NCBI RefSeq assembly: GCF_000807775.2
Contig: NZ_CP047385.1
Location: forward strand, 744,001-808,000
From: Pandoraea fibrosis
GTDB taxonomy: Bacteria > Pseudomonadota > Gammaproteobacteria > Burkholderiales > Burkholderiaceae
Direction of reading: 5' to 3'
Length of the DNA stretch: 64,000 nt
Each line of letters starts with the position of its first letter. Position 1 is the first letter of the stretch. The position numbers and the translations under genes were made by a program. The notes under the pieces were generated by a model. It saw nothing but the letters and a program-made list of their open reading frames with translations. It was not told where the DNA came from and did not search any database. Shown here piece by piece: positions 17,052-27,899 of the stretch.

Positions 17052-17879
17052 ATGAGCACGTTCAAGACGAAGGATGGCACCTCGATTTTCTACAAGGACT
17101 GGGGTAAGGGTCGCCCGGTGGTGTTCTCTCACGGCTGGCCGCTGAGTGCCGACGCCTGGGATGCCCAGATGCTGTTTCTGGTGCAGCACGGTTTCCGCGT
17201 GATCGCGCACGACCGTCGTGGCCACGGCCGCTCGGCACAACCCGGCACCGGCAACGATATGGATACCTACGCCGACGATCTGGCGCAATTGGTCGACTCG
17301 CTCGATCTGAAAGACGCCACGTTCGTGGGCCATTCGACCGGCGGTGGCGAAGTGGCGCACTATCTCGGCCGTCACGGCACGGGCCGCGCCGCACAGGCGG
17401 TGCTGATCGGCGCCGTACCGCCCGTGATGGTGAAGTCCGACAAGCATCCTGACGGTCTGCCCATCGGCGTATTCGACGAGATTCGCGCGAATGTCGCGAG
17501 CAATCGCTCGCAGTTCTATCAGGATCTGGCCGTGCCGTTCTATGGTTACAACCGGCCAAACGCCAGGAAGTCGCAGGGGGTGATCGACGCGTTCTGGCTG
17601 CAAGGCATGTGGGGCTCGCATCTGGGCCAGTATCTTTGCATCAGGGAGTTCTCGGAAGTGGACTACACCGAGGATCTGAAGAAGATCGACGTGCCGACGC
17701 TGGTGCTGCACGGCGACGACGATCAGATCGTGCCCATCGACAACTCGGGAAAGCTCAGCGCGCAGATCGTCAAGAACGCCACGCTGAAGATCTATCCCGG
17801 TGGCGCGCACGGCATGTGTACCGTCGAAGCCGACAAGGTGAATGCGGATCTGCTGGCGTTCCTGCGCGAAGCATCTTGA
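17052..17879 (+). CDS. Alpha/beta hydrolase, non-haem chloroperoxidase/arylesterase type
   Basis: This 275-residue protein starts at the ATG at 17052 with AAGGA upstream. The catalytic triad of cofactor-free haloperoxidases is visible: nucleophile Ser in VGHSTGGGE, Asp in [10 protein letters not shown] and His in YPGGAHGMC. The oxyanion-hole segment [12 protein letters not shown] is also typical. Such enzymes act as esterases and form peracids from carboxylic acids and hydrogen peroxide, which gives the haloperoxidase activity. It is cytosolic, with no signal peptide in the chosen frame. It stands alone between a long regulatory region and a bidirectional terminator. Confidence 0.93.
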   Translation: MSTFKTKDGTSIFYKDWGKGRPVVFSHGWPLSADAWDAQMLFLVQHGFRVIAHDRRGHGRSAQPGTGNDMDTYADDLAQLVDSLDLKDATFVGHSTGGGEVAHYLGRHGTGRAAQAVLIGAVPPVMVKSDKHPDGLPIGVFDEIRANVASNRSQFYQDLAVPFYGYNRPNARKSQGVIDAFWLQGMWGSHLGQYLCIREFSEVDYTEDLKKIDVPTLVLHGDDDQIVPIDNSGKLSAQIVKNATLKIYPGGAHGMCTVEADKVNADLLAFLREAS

Positions 17880-17895
17880 GACGTCGCCCCGCATG

Positions 17896-17925
17896 AAAAA
17901 AGGACGGCGGGTGCCGTCCTTTTTT
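17896..17925. terminator. Bidirectional rho-independent terminator
   Basis: Six A residues, a perfect 7-bp stem GGACGGC/GCCGTCC with a GGGT loop, and six T residues form a symmetrical terminator. It can serve both the hydrolase (plus) and the aminotransferase (minus), which converge on it. Confidence 0.92.
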
Positions 17926-17953
17926 CTTCACGACCTCAGGTGAGGTCCGACGC

Positions 17954-19153
17954 TCAGGCGTTGTTCAGTACCTTGGCAATGCTGGCGGCCACCACACCAA
18001 CGTTCTTCTCGTTCAACCCCGCCACGCACATACGGCCCGAGCGGATCAGGTACACGCCGTGCGTGTCGCGCAGCGTATCGACTTGCGCCGCCGACAGACC
18101 CGTGTAGGTGAACATGCCGCGCTGCTCGAGGTAGCGCGAGAGCATCGTCTCGGGCACATGGCCGCGCAGGCCTTCGTGAATCGCACCGCGCATGCGCGTG
18201 ATGCGCTGGCACATCTCGGCGAGTTCGGCTTCCCACGACTTGCGCAGTTCCGGCGTGGCGAGCACCTTGGCCACGATCTTCGCGCCGTGCGTGGGCGGGT
18301 TGCTGTAGTTCGAGCGCACTGCGCTCGTCAGTTGACCCAGCACACGATCCGCAGCCTCGGCCGATTCGCAGATGACCGACAGGCCGCCGCAACGCTCGCC
18401 GTACAGCGAGAAGTTCTTCGAGAACGAGTTGGCGACGAAGGCCGGCACCCCCTGGCGGGCCAGTTCGCGGATCACAAAGGCGTCGGCGTCGATACCCGAA
18501 CCGAAGCCCTGATACGCCATGTCGACGAAGGGCAGCAGTTCGCGCTTCTTGAGCACGTCGATCAGTTGCACCCACTGCGCGTCGTTCAGATCCACGCCGG
18601 TCGGGTTGTGGCAGCACGCATGCAGCAGCACGACGCTGCGTGCCGGCAGCTTGTCGATGGCGTCGACCATGGCTTCGAATTGCAGGCCGCCGGTGGCTTC
18701 GTCGTAATACGGATACGTGCTTACCGTGAAACCGGCGCGCTCGAAGATGAAGCGGTGGTTGTCCCACGTCGGATCGCTCACCCACACTTGCGAGCCGGGG
18801 AAGTAGCGCTTGATGAAGTCCGCGCCGACCTTCAGGGCGCCCGAGCCGCCGAGCGTCTGTACCGTGGCGATGCTGCCGGCAGCGCGTGCGGGCGAATCTT
18901 CACCAAACACGAGGCCCTGCACGGCGTCGCGGTAGTTGGCGAAACCCGCCATCGGCAAGTACGGCTTCGGACCGACTTCGGCGAGCAACAGGGCTTCGGC
19001 CTGACGCACGGCCTGCATGACCGGCAGACGACCGTCGTCGTCGTAATAGATGCCAATGCTCAGGTTGACCTTGTTGGTGCGGGGGTCCTTCGCGAAATTC
19101 TCATTGAGCGACAGGATCGGGTCACCGGGGTAGGCATCGATATGTTCGAACAT
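17954..19153 (-). CDS. tyrB: Aromatic amino acid aminotransferase (TyrB/AspC class I)
   Basis: This 399-residue PLP enzyme starts at the ATG at 19153 behind AGGAAC. The family fold is complete: N-terminal DPILSLNENFAKD, the PLP-phosphate region GGSGALKVGADFIKRYFPG, HNPTGVDL, the Schiff-base Lys in NSFSKNFSLYGER, and the carboxylate-binding Arg in SGRMCVAGLNE. It interconverts tyrosine, phenylalanine or aspartate with their 2-oxo acids using 2-oxoglutarate. With hppD and an aromatic permease nearby on the same strand, its likely local job is forming 4-hydroxyphenylpyruvate from tyrosine. Whether it prefers aromatic over aspartate substrates is inferred from that context. Confidence 0.92.
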   Translation of the reverse strand: MFEHIDAYPGDPILSLNENFAKDPRTNKVNLSIGIYYDDDGRLPVMQAVRQAEALLLAEVGPKPYLPMAGFANYRDAVQGLVFGEDSPARAAGSIATVQTLGGSGALKVGADFIKRYFPGSQVWVSDPTWDNHRFIFERAGFTVSTYPYYDEATGGLQFEAMVDAIDKLPARSVVLLHACCHNPTGVDLNDAQWVQLIDVLKKRELLPFVDMAYQGFGSGIDADAFVIRELARQGVPAFVANSFSKNFSLYGERCGGLSVICESAEAADRVLGQLTSAVRSNYSNPPTHGAKIVAKVLATPELRKSWEAELAEMCQRITRMRGAIHEGLRGHVPETMLSRYLEQRGMFTYTGLSAAQVDTLRDTHGVYLIRSGRMCVAGLNEKNVGVVAASIAKVLNNA

Positions 19154-19253
19154 GGCAGTTCCTGGAAAACGAAAGAAATTCGGTCATGCGGGCCGGCAGG
19201 GCACGAGGCCGGCCGGGGGATCCCAGCGGCGCCTGCGGCGCTAAACGACCGAT

Positions 19254-19273
19254 GATACCGCTAGTGTGGTATC
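19254..19273. promoter_or_regulatory. Inverted repeat upstream of the aminotransferase gene
   Basis: A perfect GATACC / GGTATC repeat with an 8-base spacer lies about 100 bp upstream of the tyrB-like start. It is a possible operator or, as RNA, a small hairpin. No regulator can be assigned. Confidence 0.4.
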
Positions 19274-19347
19274 GCCGGGTATGCCCCGGGCGGCGGGTGC
19301 CCGGGGATGCATCGTTTTCTCGCGACCGTTGGCGTCGCTCGCCGCCG

Positions 19348-19391
19348 CGACGGATCGGCGACGGATCGGCGACGGATCGGCGCCGGATCGG
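19348..19391. repeat. Four tandem copies of an 11-bp repeat
   Basis: CGACGGATCGG occurs three times perfectly (19348-19380), and a fourth copy (19381-19391) has a single A-to-C change. The array sits in the 243-bp gap between aroP-like and tyrB-like genes, six bases beyond the aroP-like stop codon. Confidence 0.85.
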
Positions 19392-19396
19392 CCTGA

Positions 19397-20782
19397 TCAG
19401 CGGGTGGCGCTGGCCGGCACGGGGGCGGCGCTGTTCCTCAGGCGCAGGCGATAGCCAATGCCGAGCACCGCCAGCCATACCGGGATCAGGTAGACCGAGA
19501 TGCGCAGATCCGGGATCAGGTACATCACGACCAGAATGCCGCCGAGGAATGCGAGGCACACGTAGTTGGTGAGCGGATAGCCGAGGCTCCTGAACAACGT
19601 GGTTTCGCCTGCACGCGCCTTGGCGCGGCGGAAGGCCAGATGGATCACGCTGATCATTGCCCAGTTGATGATCAGGGCCGACACGACCAATCCCATCAAG
19701 AGTTCGAACGCCTTGCCCGGCATGAAGTAGTTGATCACCACGCACACGGCTGTTGCTGCGGCAGAGACGCCGAGCGCCGCGAGCGGGATGCCCCGGGCAT
19801 TGACCTTGAGCAGTGCGCGCGGCGCGTTGCCCTGACCGGCCAGACCGTAGAGCATGCGGCTATTGCAGTAAACGCAACTGTTGTAGACCGACAGCGCAGC
19901 CGTGAGCACCACGGCGTTGAGCACATGGGCGACGAAGTTGCTGTTCAACTCATGGAAGATGAGCACGAACGGGCTGCCGCCGGTCACGACCTTTTCCCAC
20001 GGATAGAGCGAGAGCAGGACGCCGAGGGCGCCGACGTAGAAAATCAGAATGCGGTAGATGACCTGATTGGTCGCCCGCGGAATGGTGCGCGACGGATTGT
20101 CGGCTTCGGCGGCGGTAATGCCGACCAGCTCCAGTCCACCGAACGAGAACATGATGACGGCCATCGCCATCACGAGGCCCGTCACGCCATTCGGGAAGAA
20201 CCCGCCGTGCTGCCACAGGTTGGCGACGCTGGCGTCGGGGCCGGCGTTGCCGGAGAAGAGCAGGTAGCCGCCGAATCCGATCATGCCGACGATGGCAGCG
20301 ACCTTGATGATGGCGAACCAGAATTCCATCTCGCCATACGATTTCACGCTCGAGAGGTTGATGGCGTTGATCACGCCGAAGCACACGAGGGCCGAGACCC
20401 ATGTGGGAATGGCGGGCCACCAGTACTGCACGTAGATGCCGACGGCGGAGAGTTCGGCCATCGAGACCAGCACGTAGAGCACCCAGTAATTCCAGCCCGA
20501 GACGAAACCCGCGAACTGGCCGCAATACTTGTTGGCGAAGTAGCTGAACGAGCCGGCGACGGGTTCGTCGACGACCATTTCACCGAGCTGTCGCATGATG
20601 AAAAATGCGACGATGCCCGCAATGGCGTAGCCCAGCAGAACGGAGGGGCCAGCGGTCTTGATGGTTTGTGCGATGCCGAGAAAGAGGCCGGTGCCGATCG
20701 CGCCACCTAACGCGATCAATTGGATGTGACGATTCTTCAGGCCGCGGTGGAGCGAGCCTTCTTGTGCTGCATTGCCGGACAT
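19397..20782 (-). CDS. aroP: Amino acid permease, AroP/PheP-like (APC superfamily, AAT family)
   Basis: This 461-residue inner-membrane protein has about 12 hydrophobic spans and starts at the ATG at 20782 behind AGGAAC. AAT-family marks include GLKNRHIQLIALGGAIGTGL before helix 1, GYAIAGIVAFFIMRQLGEM, PVAGSFSYFANKY, and ITAAEADNPSRTIPRA in the middle of the protein. The family imports neutral or aromatic amino acids by proton symport. Its place between an aromatic aminotransferase and 4-hydroxyphenylpyruvate dioxygenase, all on one strand, supports import of tyrosine and phenylalanine. GABA or proline permeases of the same family cannot be fully excluded from sequence alone. Confidence 0.85.
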   Translation of the reverse strand: MSGNAAQEGSLHRGLKNRHIQLIALGGAIGTGLFLGIAQTIKTAGPSVLLGYAIAGIVAFFIMRQLGEMVVDEPVAGSFSYFANKYCGQFAGFVSGWNYWVLYVLVSMAELSAVGIYVQYWWPAIPTWVSALVCFGVINAINLSSVKSYGEMEFWFAIIKVAAIVGMIGFGGYLLFSGNAGPDASVANLWQHGGFFPNGVTGLVMAMAVIMFSFGGLELVGITAAEADNPSRTIPRATNQVIYRILIFYVGALGVLLSLYPWEKVVTGGSPFVLIFHELNSNFVAHVLNAVVLTAALSVYNSCVYCNSRMLYGLAGQGNAPRALLKVNARGIPLAALGVSAAATAVCVVINYFMPGKAFELLMGLVVSALIINWAMISVIHLAFRRAKARAGETTLFRSLGYPLTNYVCLAFLGGILVVMYLIPDLRISVYLIPVWLAVLGIGYRLRLRNSAAPVPASATR

Positions 20783-20907
20783 GTCTGTTCCTTACCCTAC
20801 CTTCGTTGCCCCGCGGCGCGCTTCTCTGATTTCGCTCTGTGAGAGCGAATCGGAACCGTTGAGCCGCCATGGCGCGGCGCTTATGGCGCCGTCACCGTGT
20901 CCTGTGT

Positions 20908-20955
20908 GAGCATCGCTTGGCGCGATGCTCGTGTGCCCGGCGCGCATGCCGGGCA
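20908..20955 (-). terminator. Two adjacent hairpins between hppD and aroP
   Basis: A 9-bp stem GAGCATCGC/GCGATGCTC (20908-20916 with 20922-20930) and an 8-bp stem TGCCCGGC/GCCGGGCA (20934-20941 with 20948-20955) follow the hppD stop codon. Neither has a T-run. They may attenuate read-through into aroP or act as processing or stability elements. Confidence 0.4.
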
Positions 20956-20979
20956 TGCTGCCGGGTGTCTCCCCTGGAC

Positions 20980-22053
20980 TCAGACCTTGAGCGTGCCGCG
21001 CTCGATCTGGTCGCGTTCGAGCGATTCGAACAGCGCCTTGAAGTTGCCTTCGCCGAAACCGTCGTCGCCCTGACGCTGGATGAACTCGAAGAACACCGGG
21101 CCGAGCAGGGTCTTCGAGAAGATCTGCAACAGCAGACGCGGCTTGCCGCCTTCGGTCGTTCCGTCGAGCAGAATGCCGCGCGACTTCAGCTCGCCAACCG
21201 GCTGACCGTGACCCGGCAAGCGGGTTTCGAGCGCATCGTAGTAGAAGTCGTTCGGTGCGGTCATCAGGTCGACACCGGCCATTTGCAGGCGATCGATGAC
21301 CTCGAGCAGGTTGTCGGTGAGGAACGCAATGTGTTGAATGCCCTCACCGTTGAAGGCCATCAGGAATTCCTCGATCTGGCCGCTGCCCTTGGCGGATTCC
21401 TCGTTCAGGGGAATGCGGATTTTACCATCGGGGGCCGTCATGGCCTTGGAGGTCAGACCGGTGTACTCGCCCGAGATGTCGAAGTAACGGATCTCACGGA
21501 AGTTGAAGAGCTTCTCGTAGAAATTGGCCCAGTACGCCATGCGGCCGCGATATACGTTGTGCGTCAGGTGATCGATCAGACGCAGGCCGTGGCCGACCGG
21601 ATGACGGTCGACGCCTTCGAGGTATTCGAAGTCGATGTCATAGATCGACTTGCCTTCTTCGAAGCGATCGATCAGGTACAGCGGCGCACCGCCAATGCCC
21701 TTGATCGCGGGCAGGCGCAGTTCCATCGGACCGGTCGAGATCTCGACAGGCTGGGCGCCGAGTTCCAGCGCGCGGGCGTAGGCCTTGTGCGAGTCTTTCA
21801 CGCGAAATGCCATGCCGCAGGCGCTCGGGCCGTGTTCGGCGGCGAAGTAAGCGGCTTCGCTGTTCGGCTCGCGATTCACGATGAAGTTGACTTCGCCCTG
21901 GCGGTACAGCACCACATCTTTCGAGCGGTGACGGGCCACGAGCGTGAAACCCATCTGTTCGAAGATGGGCTCGAGAACGTTCGGCGTGGGCGACGCGAAT
22001 TCCACGAATTCGAAGCCCATCAGTTGCATCGGATTATCAAAGAGGTCGGCCAT
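20980..22053 (-). CDS. hppD: 4-Hydroxyphenylpyruvate dioxygenase
   Basis: This 357-residue enzyme is exactly the usual bacterial size and starts at the ATG at 22053. It converts 4-hydroxyphenylpyruvate and O2 to homogentisate and CO2 in tyrosine catabolism. The non-haem Fe(II) facial triad is visible: His in IDHLTHNV, His in [10 protein letters not shown] and Glu in [19 protein letters not shown]. The C-terminal [17 protein letters not shown] helix is also conserved. It is divergent from an Lrp-family regulator and upstream of aroP and tyrB on the same strand, forming a tyrosine-use block. Homogentisate dioxygenase is not in this window. Confidence 0.97.
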   Translation of the reverse strand: MADLFDNPMQLMGFEFVEFASPTPNVLEPIFEQMGFTLVARHRSKDVVLYRQGEVNFIVNREPNSEAAYFAAEHGPSACGMAFRVKDSHKAYARALELGAQPVEISTGPMELRLPAIKGIGGAPLYLIDRFEEGKSIYDIDFEYLEGVDRHPVGHGLRLIDHLTHNVYRGRMAYWANFYEKLFNFREIRYFDISGEYTGLTSKAMTAPDGKIRIPLNEESAKGSGQIEEFLMAFNGEGIQHIAFLTDNLLEVIDRLQMAGVDLMTAPNDFYYDALETRLPGHGQPVGELKSRGILLDGTTEGGKPRLLLQIFSKTLLGPVFFEFIQRQGDDGFGEGNFKALFESLERDQIERGTLKV

Positions 22054-22376
22054 GATCGTCTCGGCTTGGTGAGGTGATTTGTGAGGTGACTGATTCGTTG
22101 GACGCGTGCACGCGCCGGGGGTTGTCATCCGAAGTTCGTCGGCGGGTCCGGGCGATGCAACAAAATTGTGATTTGCTGACCGTGCGGTCGGGATAGGGTG
22201 TCCTGACCGTTTCATCCGCCGGAACCCCTGGAATGACAAGGATATCGCGTGCATTTTCAACGTTTTCCGGGGCTCAGTGTAAGTGTGTCACCACAAAATA
22301 GGATTTCGTAACTGAGGTAGGGAAACCCTAGGTTATGCATTAATATTTCTGAATTCAGGCTTCATGGGAAATAAAA
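22054..22376. promoter_or_regulatory. 323-bp divergent regulatory region (hppD / Lrp)
   Basis: There is no gene. The half near the Lrp gene is AT-rich, as expected of Lrp binding regions, and contains the perfect repeat TAGGG-AAA-CCCTA at 22318-22330 and a TTATGCATTAATATT stretch just upstream of the GTG start. A reasonable guess is that the Lrp-type protein binds here to control hppD and itself. Confidence 0.5.
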
Positions 22377-22850
22377 GTGCATAACATCGAGATCGACCGA
22401 ATCGACGTCCGGCTGCTGGGGATTTTGCAGTCGAACGGGAGAATTTCGAATCTGGAACTGGCCGAGGCGATCAAGCTGTCGCCGGCGCAGACATTGCGTC
22501 GTCACCGGCGCCTGGAGGAGATGGGCGTGATCAAGGGCTACGACACGCGCCTCGACGCACAACGGCTGGGATTCAGTGTGGTTGCGTTCGTCCATGTGAC
22601 GATGGAGCGCGGCCATATCCGCGACCTGTCGAATTTCAAAGGGCTGGTCGCGGAGCTGGCGCAGATTCAGGAGTGCTTCTCGGTGACCGGGGATATCGAC
22701 TACGTGCTCAAGGTCGTTGCCCGTGACCTGAAGGCGTTATCCGATTTTCTACTTGATACGCTGATGCGCATTCCAGGGGTAAGTGCCGTCAAGTCGAGTG
22801 TTTGCCTCGACGAAATCAAGTGCACGTCGGCGGTGCCGCTCTCGGCCTGA
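22377..22850 (+). CDS. Lrp/AsnC-family transcriptional regulator
   Basis: This 157-residue protein starts at a GTG at 22377 after GGGA; the start matches the family, whose helix-turn-helix begins within a few residues. Residues 3-60 form the AsnC-type helix-turn-helix (IDRIDVRLLGILQSNGRIS, LAEAIKLSPAQTLRRHRRLE). The C-terminal RAM domain includes SVTGDIDYVLKVVARDL and IPGVSAVKSSVCLDEIK. Such proteins sense amino acids and bind as octamers. Divergent placement against hppD makes control of tyrosine catabolism likely, probably with an aromatic amino acid or its oxo acid as effector. The effector is inference. Confidence 0.92.
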   Translation: MHNIEIDRIDVRLLGILQSNGRISNLELAEAIKLSPAQTLRRHRRLEEMGVIKGYDTRLDAQRLGFSVVAFVHVTMERGHIRDLSNFKGLVAELAQIQECFSVTGDIDYVLKVVARDLKALSDFLLDTLMRIPGVSAVKSSVCLDEIKCTSAVPLSA

Positions 22851-22991
22851 GTTCCGGCGCGCGCCACATCGATCAACGCCGAGGAGGTCTCCCCAAGGCA
22901 AGGGCGACCGCAGGCGCCACGCCGACGTCCCCTCGTCGCCCGGCAACCGGCCCTGCCCATCATGGGAATCTCGCGAGGCAACACATCATGG

Positions 22992-23021
22992 TTGACAGCG
23001 TCGGAAAATCTGTGATTTCAT
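22992..23021 (+). promoter_or_regulatory. Putative leu promoter
   Basis: A perfect TTGACA (22992-22997) lies 18 bases before TTTCAT (23016-23021, four of six consensus bases). Transcription would begin almost exactly at the ATG of the leader peptide (23029), so that ATG would be leaderless if this is the promoter in use. Confidence 0.4.
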
Positions 23022-23028
23022 GTGCCAC

Positions 23029-23115
23029 ATGATCACCGCGCAATTCTCCCTCTCGCTACGACTACTAGCCCGCTCCACCGGGCTTGGTCCGTTGCTGCGC
23101 GCGTGCATCGTCTGA
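23029..23115 (+). CDS. leuL: Leu-rich leader peptide of the leuA attenuator
   Basis: A 28-codon frame, ATG at 23029 to TGA at 23113-23115, encodes a peptide with leucine at seven positions, three of them as the rare codon CTA (CTC-TCG-CTA-CGA-CTA-CTA), and it ends CIV. An in-frame ATG three codons earlier (23020) is an alternative start. The composition, the position upstream of leuA, and a downstream hairpin with six T residues are what transcription attenuation by leucyl-tRNA supply requires. Ribosome stalling at the CTA codons would favour an antiterminator. This is too short for automatic gene finders. I infer the function; the peptide sequence itself is read directly. Confidence 0.75.
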   Translation: MITAQFSLSLRLLARSTGLGPLLRACIV

Positions 23116-23151
23116 ATTCCTCACTGAAGCACCGCTGATTTTCCCCAGTTA

Positions 23152-24962
<1,811 letters not shown>

Positions 24963-25164
24963 GCGGCTAGCGCGGCATTAACGGAGCAAACGGATCAGCA
25001 GGAACCGCAGGAACAACAGGAAGGACGGAAGGAGACACAGGGCAGACGCGTCCTGCGCGGCACGGATCGTGCCCGCAGGACCCCGGTGCGGCGTAGCGAG
25101 ACTTACCCAGCCTCGCACGCGCGCCCCGGCCCGAAACCATCGGCGGGGTAATGAGAAAGTGGAA

Positions 25165-26367
25165 TTACAACGCCTCGATGGCGATAGCGATGCCTTGGCC
25201 GACCCCAATGCACATCGTACACAGCGCAAAGCGACCACCAGAACGCTTTAGCTGATACATCGCCGTCGTCACCAGACGTGCGCCGCTCATGCCGAGCGGA
25301 TGGCCCAGCGCAATAGCGCCACCATTCGGATTGACGCGCAGGTCGTCGTCGGCCACGCCGAGCTGACGCAGCACGGCCAGGCCCTGGCTCGCAAACGCTT
25401 CGTTGAGTTCGATGACGTCGAACTGATCGAGCGACATACCGAGCCGCGCGAGCAGTTTTTTCGTTGCGGGAGCCGGACCGATGCCCATGATGCGCGGTGC
25501 CACCCCTGCCGTCGCCATGCCCAGAATCCGGGCGCGCGGCGTCAGGCCAAAGCGCGCCGCACTCGCCTCGTCTGCCAACAGCAGTGCGCAGGCGCCGTCG
25601 TTGACGCCAGAAGCGTTACCGGCGGTCACGGTCCCATCAGGGCGTACCACGCCCTTCAGTCTGGCGAGCGCTTCCAGGCTCGTCGCACGCGGATGTTCGT
25701 CGCGATCCACGATGATCGCTTCACCCTTCTTCTGGGCGATGGACACCGGCGTGATTTCTTCGGCAAGCGTGCCGTTCGCCTGAGCGCGCGCTGCCTTCTC
25801 TTGCGAACGCACCGCAAAGCGGTCCTGATCCTCACGGCTGATGCCGAACTCGGTCGCGACGTTCTCGCCGGTCTCGGGCATCGAATCCACACCGTATTGC
25901 GCTTTCATCAGCGGATTCACGAAACGCCAGCCAATGGTCGTATCGAAGATCTCCGCCTGACGCGAGAACGCGCTCGCCGCCTTGCCCATCACGAACGGTG
26001 CGCGGCTCATGCTTTCCACGCCGCCCGCGATCATCAGCCCGGCTTCGCCCGCCTTGATGGCGCGCGCCGCGGTGCCGATGGCGTCCATCCCCGAGCCGCA
26101 CAGGCGGTTGAGGGTGGCGCCCGGCACATCTTGCGGCAGGCCGGCCAGCAGCGAGGACATGCGTGCCACGTTGCGATTGTCTTCCCCGGCCTGATTGGCG
26201 CAGCCGAAGATCACGTCGTCGACCTGCGTCCAGTCGACGCCGCCGTTACGCGCCATAAGCGCCCTCAGCGGGATGGCGCCGAGGTCGTCGGCGCGCACGG
26301 AGGACAGCGCGCCGCCGTAGCGGCCGATCGGGGTGCGAATCGCGTCGCAGATAAAGACTTCACTCAT
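25165..26367 (-). CDS. pcaF: 3-Oxoadipyl-CoA thiolase (acetyl-CoA acyltransferase)
   Basis: This 400-residue thiolase has nucleophile Cys in [13 protein letters not shown], catalytic His in [12 protein letters not shown], and the second catalytic Cys in [11 protein letters not shown]. The sequence [18 protein letters not shown] near the start is typical of PcaF/PaaJ. It cleaves 3-oxoadipyl-CoA with CoA to succinyl-CoA and acetyl-CoA, the last step of the beta-ketoadipate pathway. It is third in the pcaI-pcaJ-pcaF operon, 70 bp after pcaJ, with an intercistronic hairpin. The upstream ring-cleavage genes (pcaHG, catA and others) are not here. Confidence 0.95.
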   Translation of the reverse strand: MSEVFICDAIRTPIGRYGGALSSVRADDLGAIPLRALMARNGGVDWTQVDDVIFGCANQAGEDNRNVARMSSLLAGLPQDVPGATLNRLCGSGMDAIGTAARAIKAGEAGLMIAGGVESMSRAPFVMGKAASAFSRQAEIFDTTIGWRFVNPLMKAQYGVDSMPETGENVATEFGISREDQDRFAVRSQEKAARAQANGTLAEEITPVSIAQKKGEAIIVDRDEHPRATSLEALARLKGVVRPDGTVTAGNASGVNDGACALLLADEASAARFGLTPRARILGMATAGVAPRIMGIGPAPATKKLLARLGMSLDQFDVIELNEAFASQGLAVLRQLGVADDDLRVNPNGGAIALGHPLGMSGARLVTTAMYQLKRSGGRFALCTMCIGVGQGIAIAIEAL

Positions 26368-26387
26368 TTGTCTACCTCACAATGAAA

Positions 26388-26421
26388 ATCGCCGGGTCAC
26401 ATCCGATGATGTCCCGGCGAT
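26388..26421 (-). repeat. Intercistronic hairpin between pcaJ and pcaF
   Basis: The 9-bp stem ATCGCCGGG/CCCGGCGAT and an inner 5-bp ACATC/GATGT stem are separated by a two-base bulge, with a four-base loop. Placed in the short gap inside an operon, it may tune mRNA stability or the relative yield of thiolase. Confidence 0.6.
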
Positions 26422-26437
26422 GGTGTCGTGCGTTGGG

Positions 26438-27088
26438 TCAGGCAACCGTCGGCGACGGCAGTAGCGTCACCCCGGTCAGGCGTTGTAGTTCGTCGAAGGA
26501 GAGGCCGTCGACGATGTCGATCACGCGCAGCCCTTCGGGTGTGACATCGAGCACAGCCAGATCGGTGTAGATGCGCGTGACGCAACCCACGCCGGTGAGC
26601 GGATACGTGCACTGCCCGACAATCTTGCTCTCGCCTTGCTTGGTCTGGTGTTCCATCATCACGAACACCTGCTTGGCGCCGCTCGCGAGGTCCATCGCGC
26701 CGCCCACGGCGGGAATCGCGTCGGGCGCACCGGTGTGCCAGTTGGCGAGGTCGCCGGTGGTCGAGACCTGGAATGCGCCCAGCACGCAGAAGTCGAGGTG
26801 GCCGCCACGCATCATCGCGAACGAGTCGGCGTGATGGAAAAAGGCGCCGCCCGGTTTGAGCGTGACGGGTTGCTTGCCGGCGTTGATGAGGTCTTCGTCC
26901 TCTTCGCCCTTCGCGGGGGCCGGGCCCATGCCGATCACACCGTTTTCGCTCTGGAGAATGATCTCCTTTTCCGCCGGCAAATGATTGGCCACGGCCGTTG
27001 GCAGGCCGATGCCGAGGTTCACATAAGCGCCGTCGGGAATGTCCTGGGCGACGCGGGCGGCCATCTGGTCGCGGGTCAGTCGGTTCAT
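26438..27088 (-). CDS. pcaJ: 3-Oxoadipate CoA-transferase subunit B
   Basis: This 216-residue protein starts at the ATG at 27088; the longer frame to 27196 overlaps pcaI and lacks homology. It carries the CoA-transferase family II signature LQSENGVIGMGPAP, whose Glu forms the thioester with CoA, and GGAFFHHADSFAMMRGG. With PcaI it moves CoA from succinyl-CoA to 3-oxoadipate, giving 3-oxoadipyl-CoA for PcaF. It begins 25 bases after the pcaI stop codon, so coupled translation is likely and matches the required 1:1 stoichiometry. Confidence 0.95.
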   Translation of the reverse strand: MNRLTRDQMAARVAQDIPDGAYVNLGIGLPTAVANHLPAEKEIILQSENGVIGMGPAPAKGEEDEDLINAGKQPVTLKPGGAFFHHADSFAMMRGGHLDFCVLGAFQVSTTGDLANWHTGAPDAIPAVGGAMDLASGAKQVFVMMEHQTKQGESKIVGQCTYPLTGVGCVTRIYTDLAVLDVTPEGLRVIDIVDGLSFDELQRLTGVTLLPSPTVA

Positions 27089-27113
27089 GTCGTGCTCCGA
27101 ATTCGGATGAGGA

Positions 27114-27791
27114 TCAGGCGCGTGCGGTGCCGGGCACCGCGACGATGCGTTGAACGAAGATGCCGGGCGTGACCACGGCTTCCGGGTCGAGCTCACCGAG
27201 CTCGACGACTTCGTTCACCTGAACGATGGCGCACTTCGCCGCCGTGGCCATGATCGGGCCGAAGTTGCGGGCGGTCTTGCGATAGACGAGATTGCCCCAG
27301 CGGTCGCCCTTGAGGGCCTTGATGAGCGCGAAGTCGGCATGGATCGGCAGTTCGAACACATACGGCTTGCCGTCGATCACACGCGTTTCCTTGCCTTCGG
27401 CGAGCAGCGTGCCGTAGCCGGTCGGCGTGAAAAAGCCGCCAATGCCCGCGCCAGCGGCACGAATGCGCTCGGCGAGATTGCCCTGCGGCACCAGTTCCAG
27501 TTCGATCTTGCCGGCGCGATAGAGCGCGTCGAACACCTGCGAATCGGTCTGACGCGGGAACGAACAAATGATCTTGCGCACACGTCCGGCCTTGAGCAAG
27601 GCGGCAAGGCCCGTCTCTCCGTTACCGGCGTTGTTATTGACGATGGTCAGATCGCGTGCGCCCTGATCGATCAGGGCGTCGATGAGGGCCGAGGGCATCC
27701 CGGCGTTGCCGAAGCCGCCAATCATGATCGTCGCGCCGTCGTGAACGCCGGCCACCGCGCTGGCGAGCGAGTCGTAAATCTTGTTGATCAC
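27114..27791 (-). CDS. pcaI: 3-Oxoadipate CoA-transferase subunit A
   Basis: This 225-residue protein starts at a GTG at 27791, five bases after a strong AGGAGG; an ATG four bases earlier is out of frame. The family I CoA-transferase signature GATIMIGGFGNAGMPSALID lies near the N-terminus and the glycine-rich GIGGFFTPTGYGT in the middle. It forms a heteromer with PcaJ. It is the first gene of the pcaIJF operon and is divergent from an IclR regulator across a 14-6-14 palindrome. A 3-oxoacid (acetoacetate) transferase is the alternative reading, but the pcaF neighbour favours 3-oxoadipate. Confidence 0.95.
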   Translation of the reverse strand: MINKIYDSLASAVAGVHDGATIMIGGFGNAGMPSALIDALIDQGARDLTIVNNNAGNGETGLAALLKAGRVRKIICSFPRQTDSQVFDALYRAGKIELELVPQGNLAERIRAAGAGIGGFFTPTGYGTLLAEGKETRVIDGKPYVFELPIHADFALIKALKGDRWGNLVYRKTARNFGPIMATAAKCAIVQVNEVVELGELDPEAVVTPGIFVQRIVAVPGTARA

Positions 27792-27899
27792 ACATGCCTC
27801 CTGGGCAGTTCCATCGGGCTGACAGGCTTCGCGCCCTTGCCCACGTTGGGTGTCTCCCGGCGATGGCCGCTTGTCCGTTGGCCTCGTCTGGTTCACAAT

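Noticed and set aside
19348..19391. CRISPR-like array
   Set aside because: The 11-bp units are directly adjacent with no spacers, and no cas genes are present anywhere in the window.
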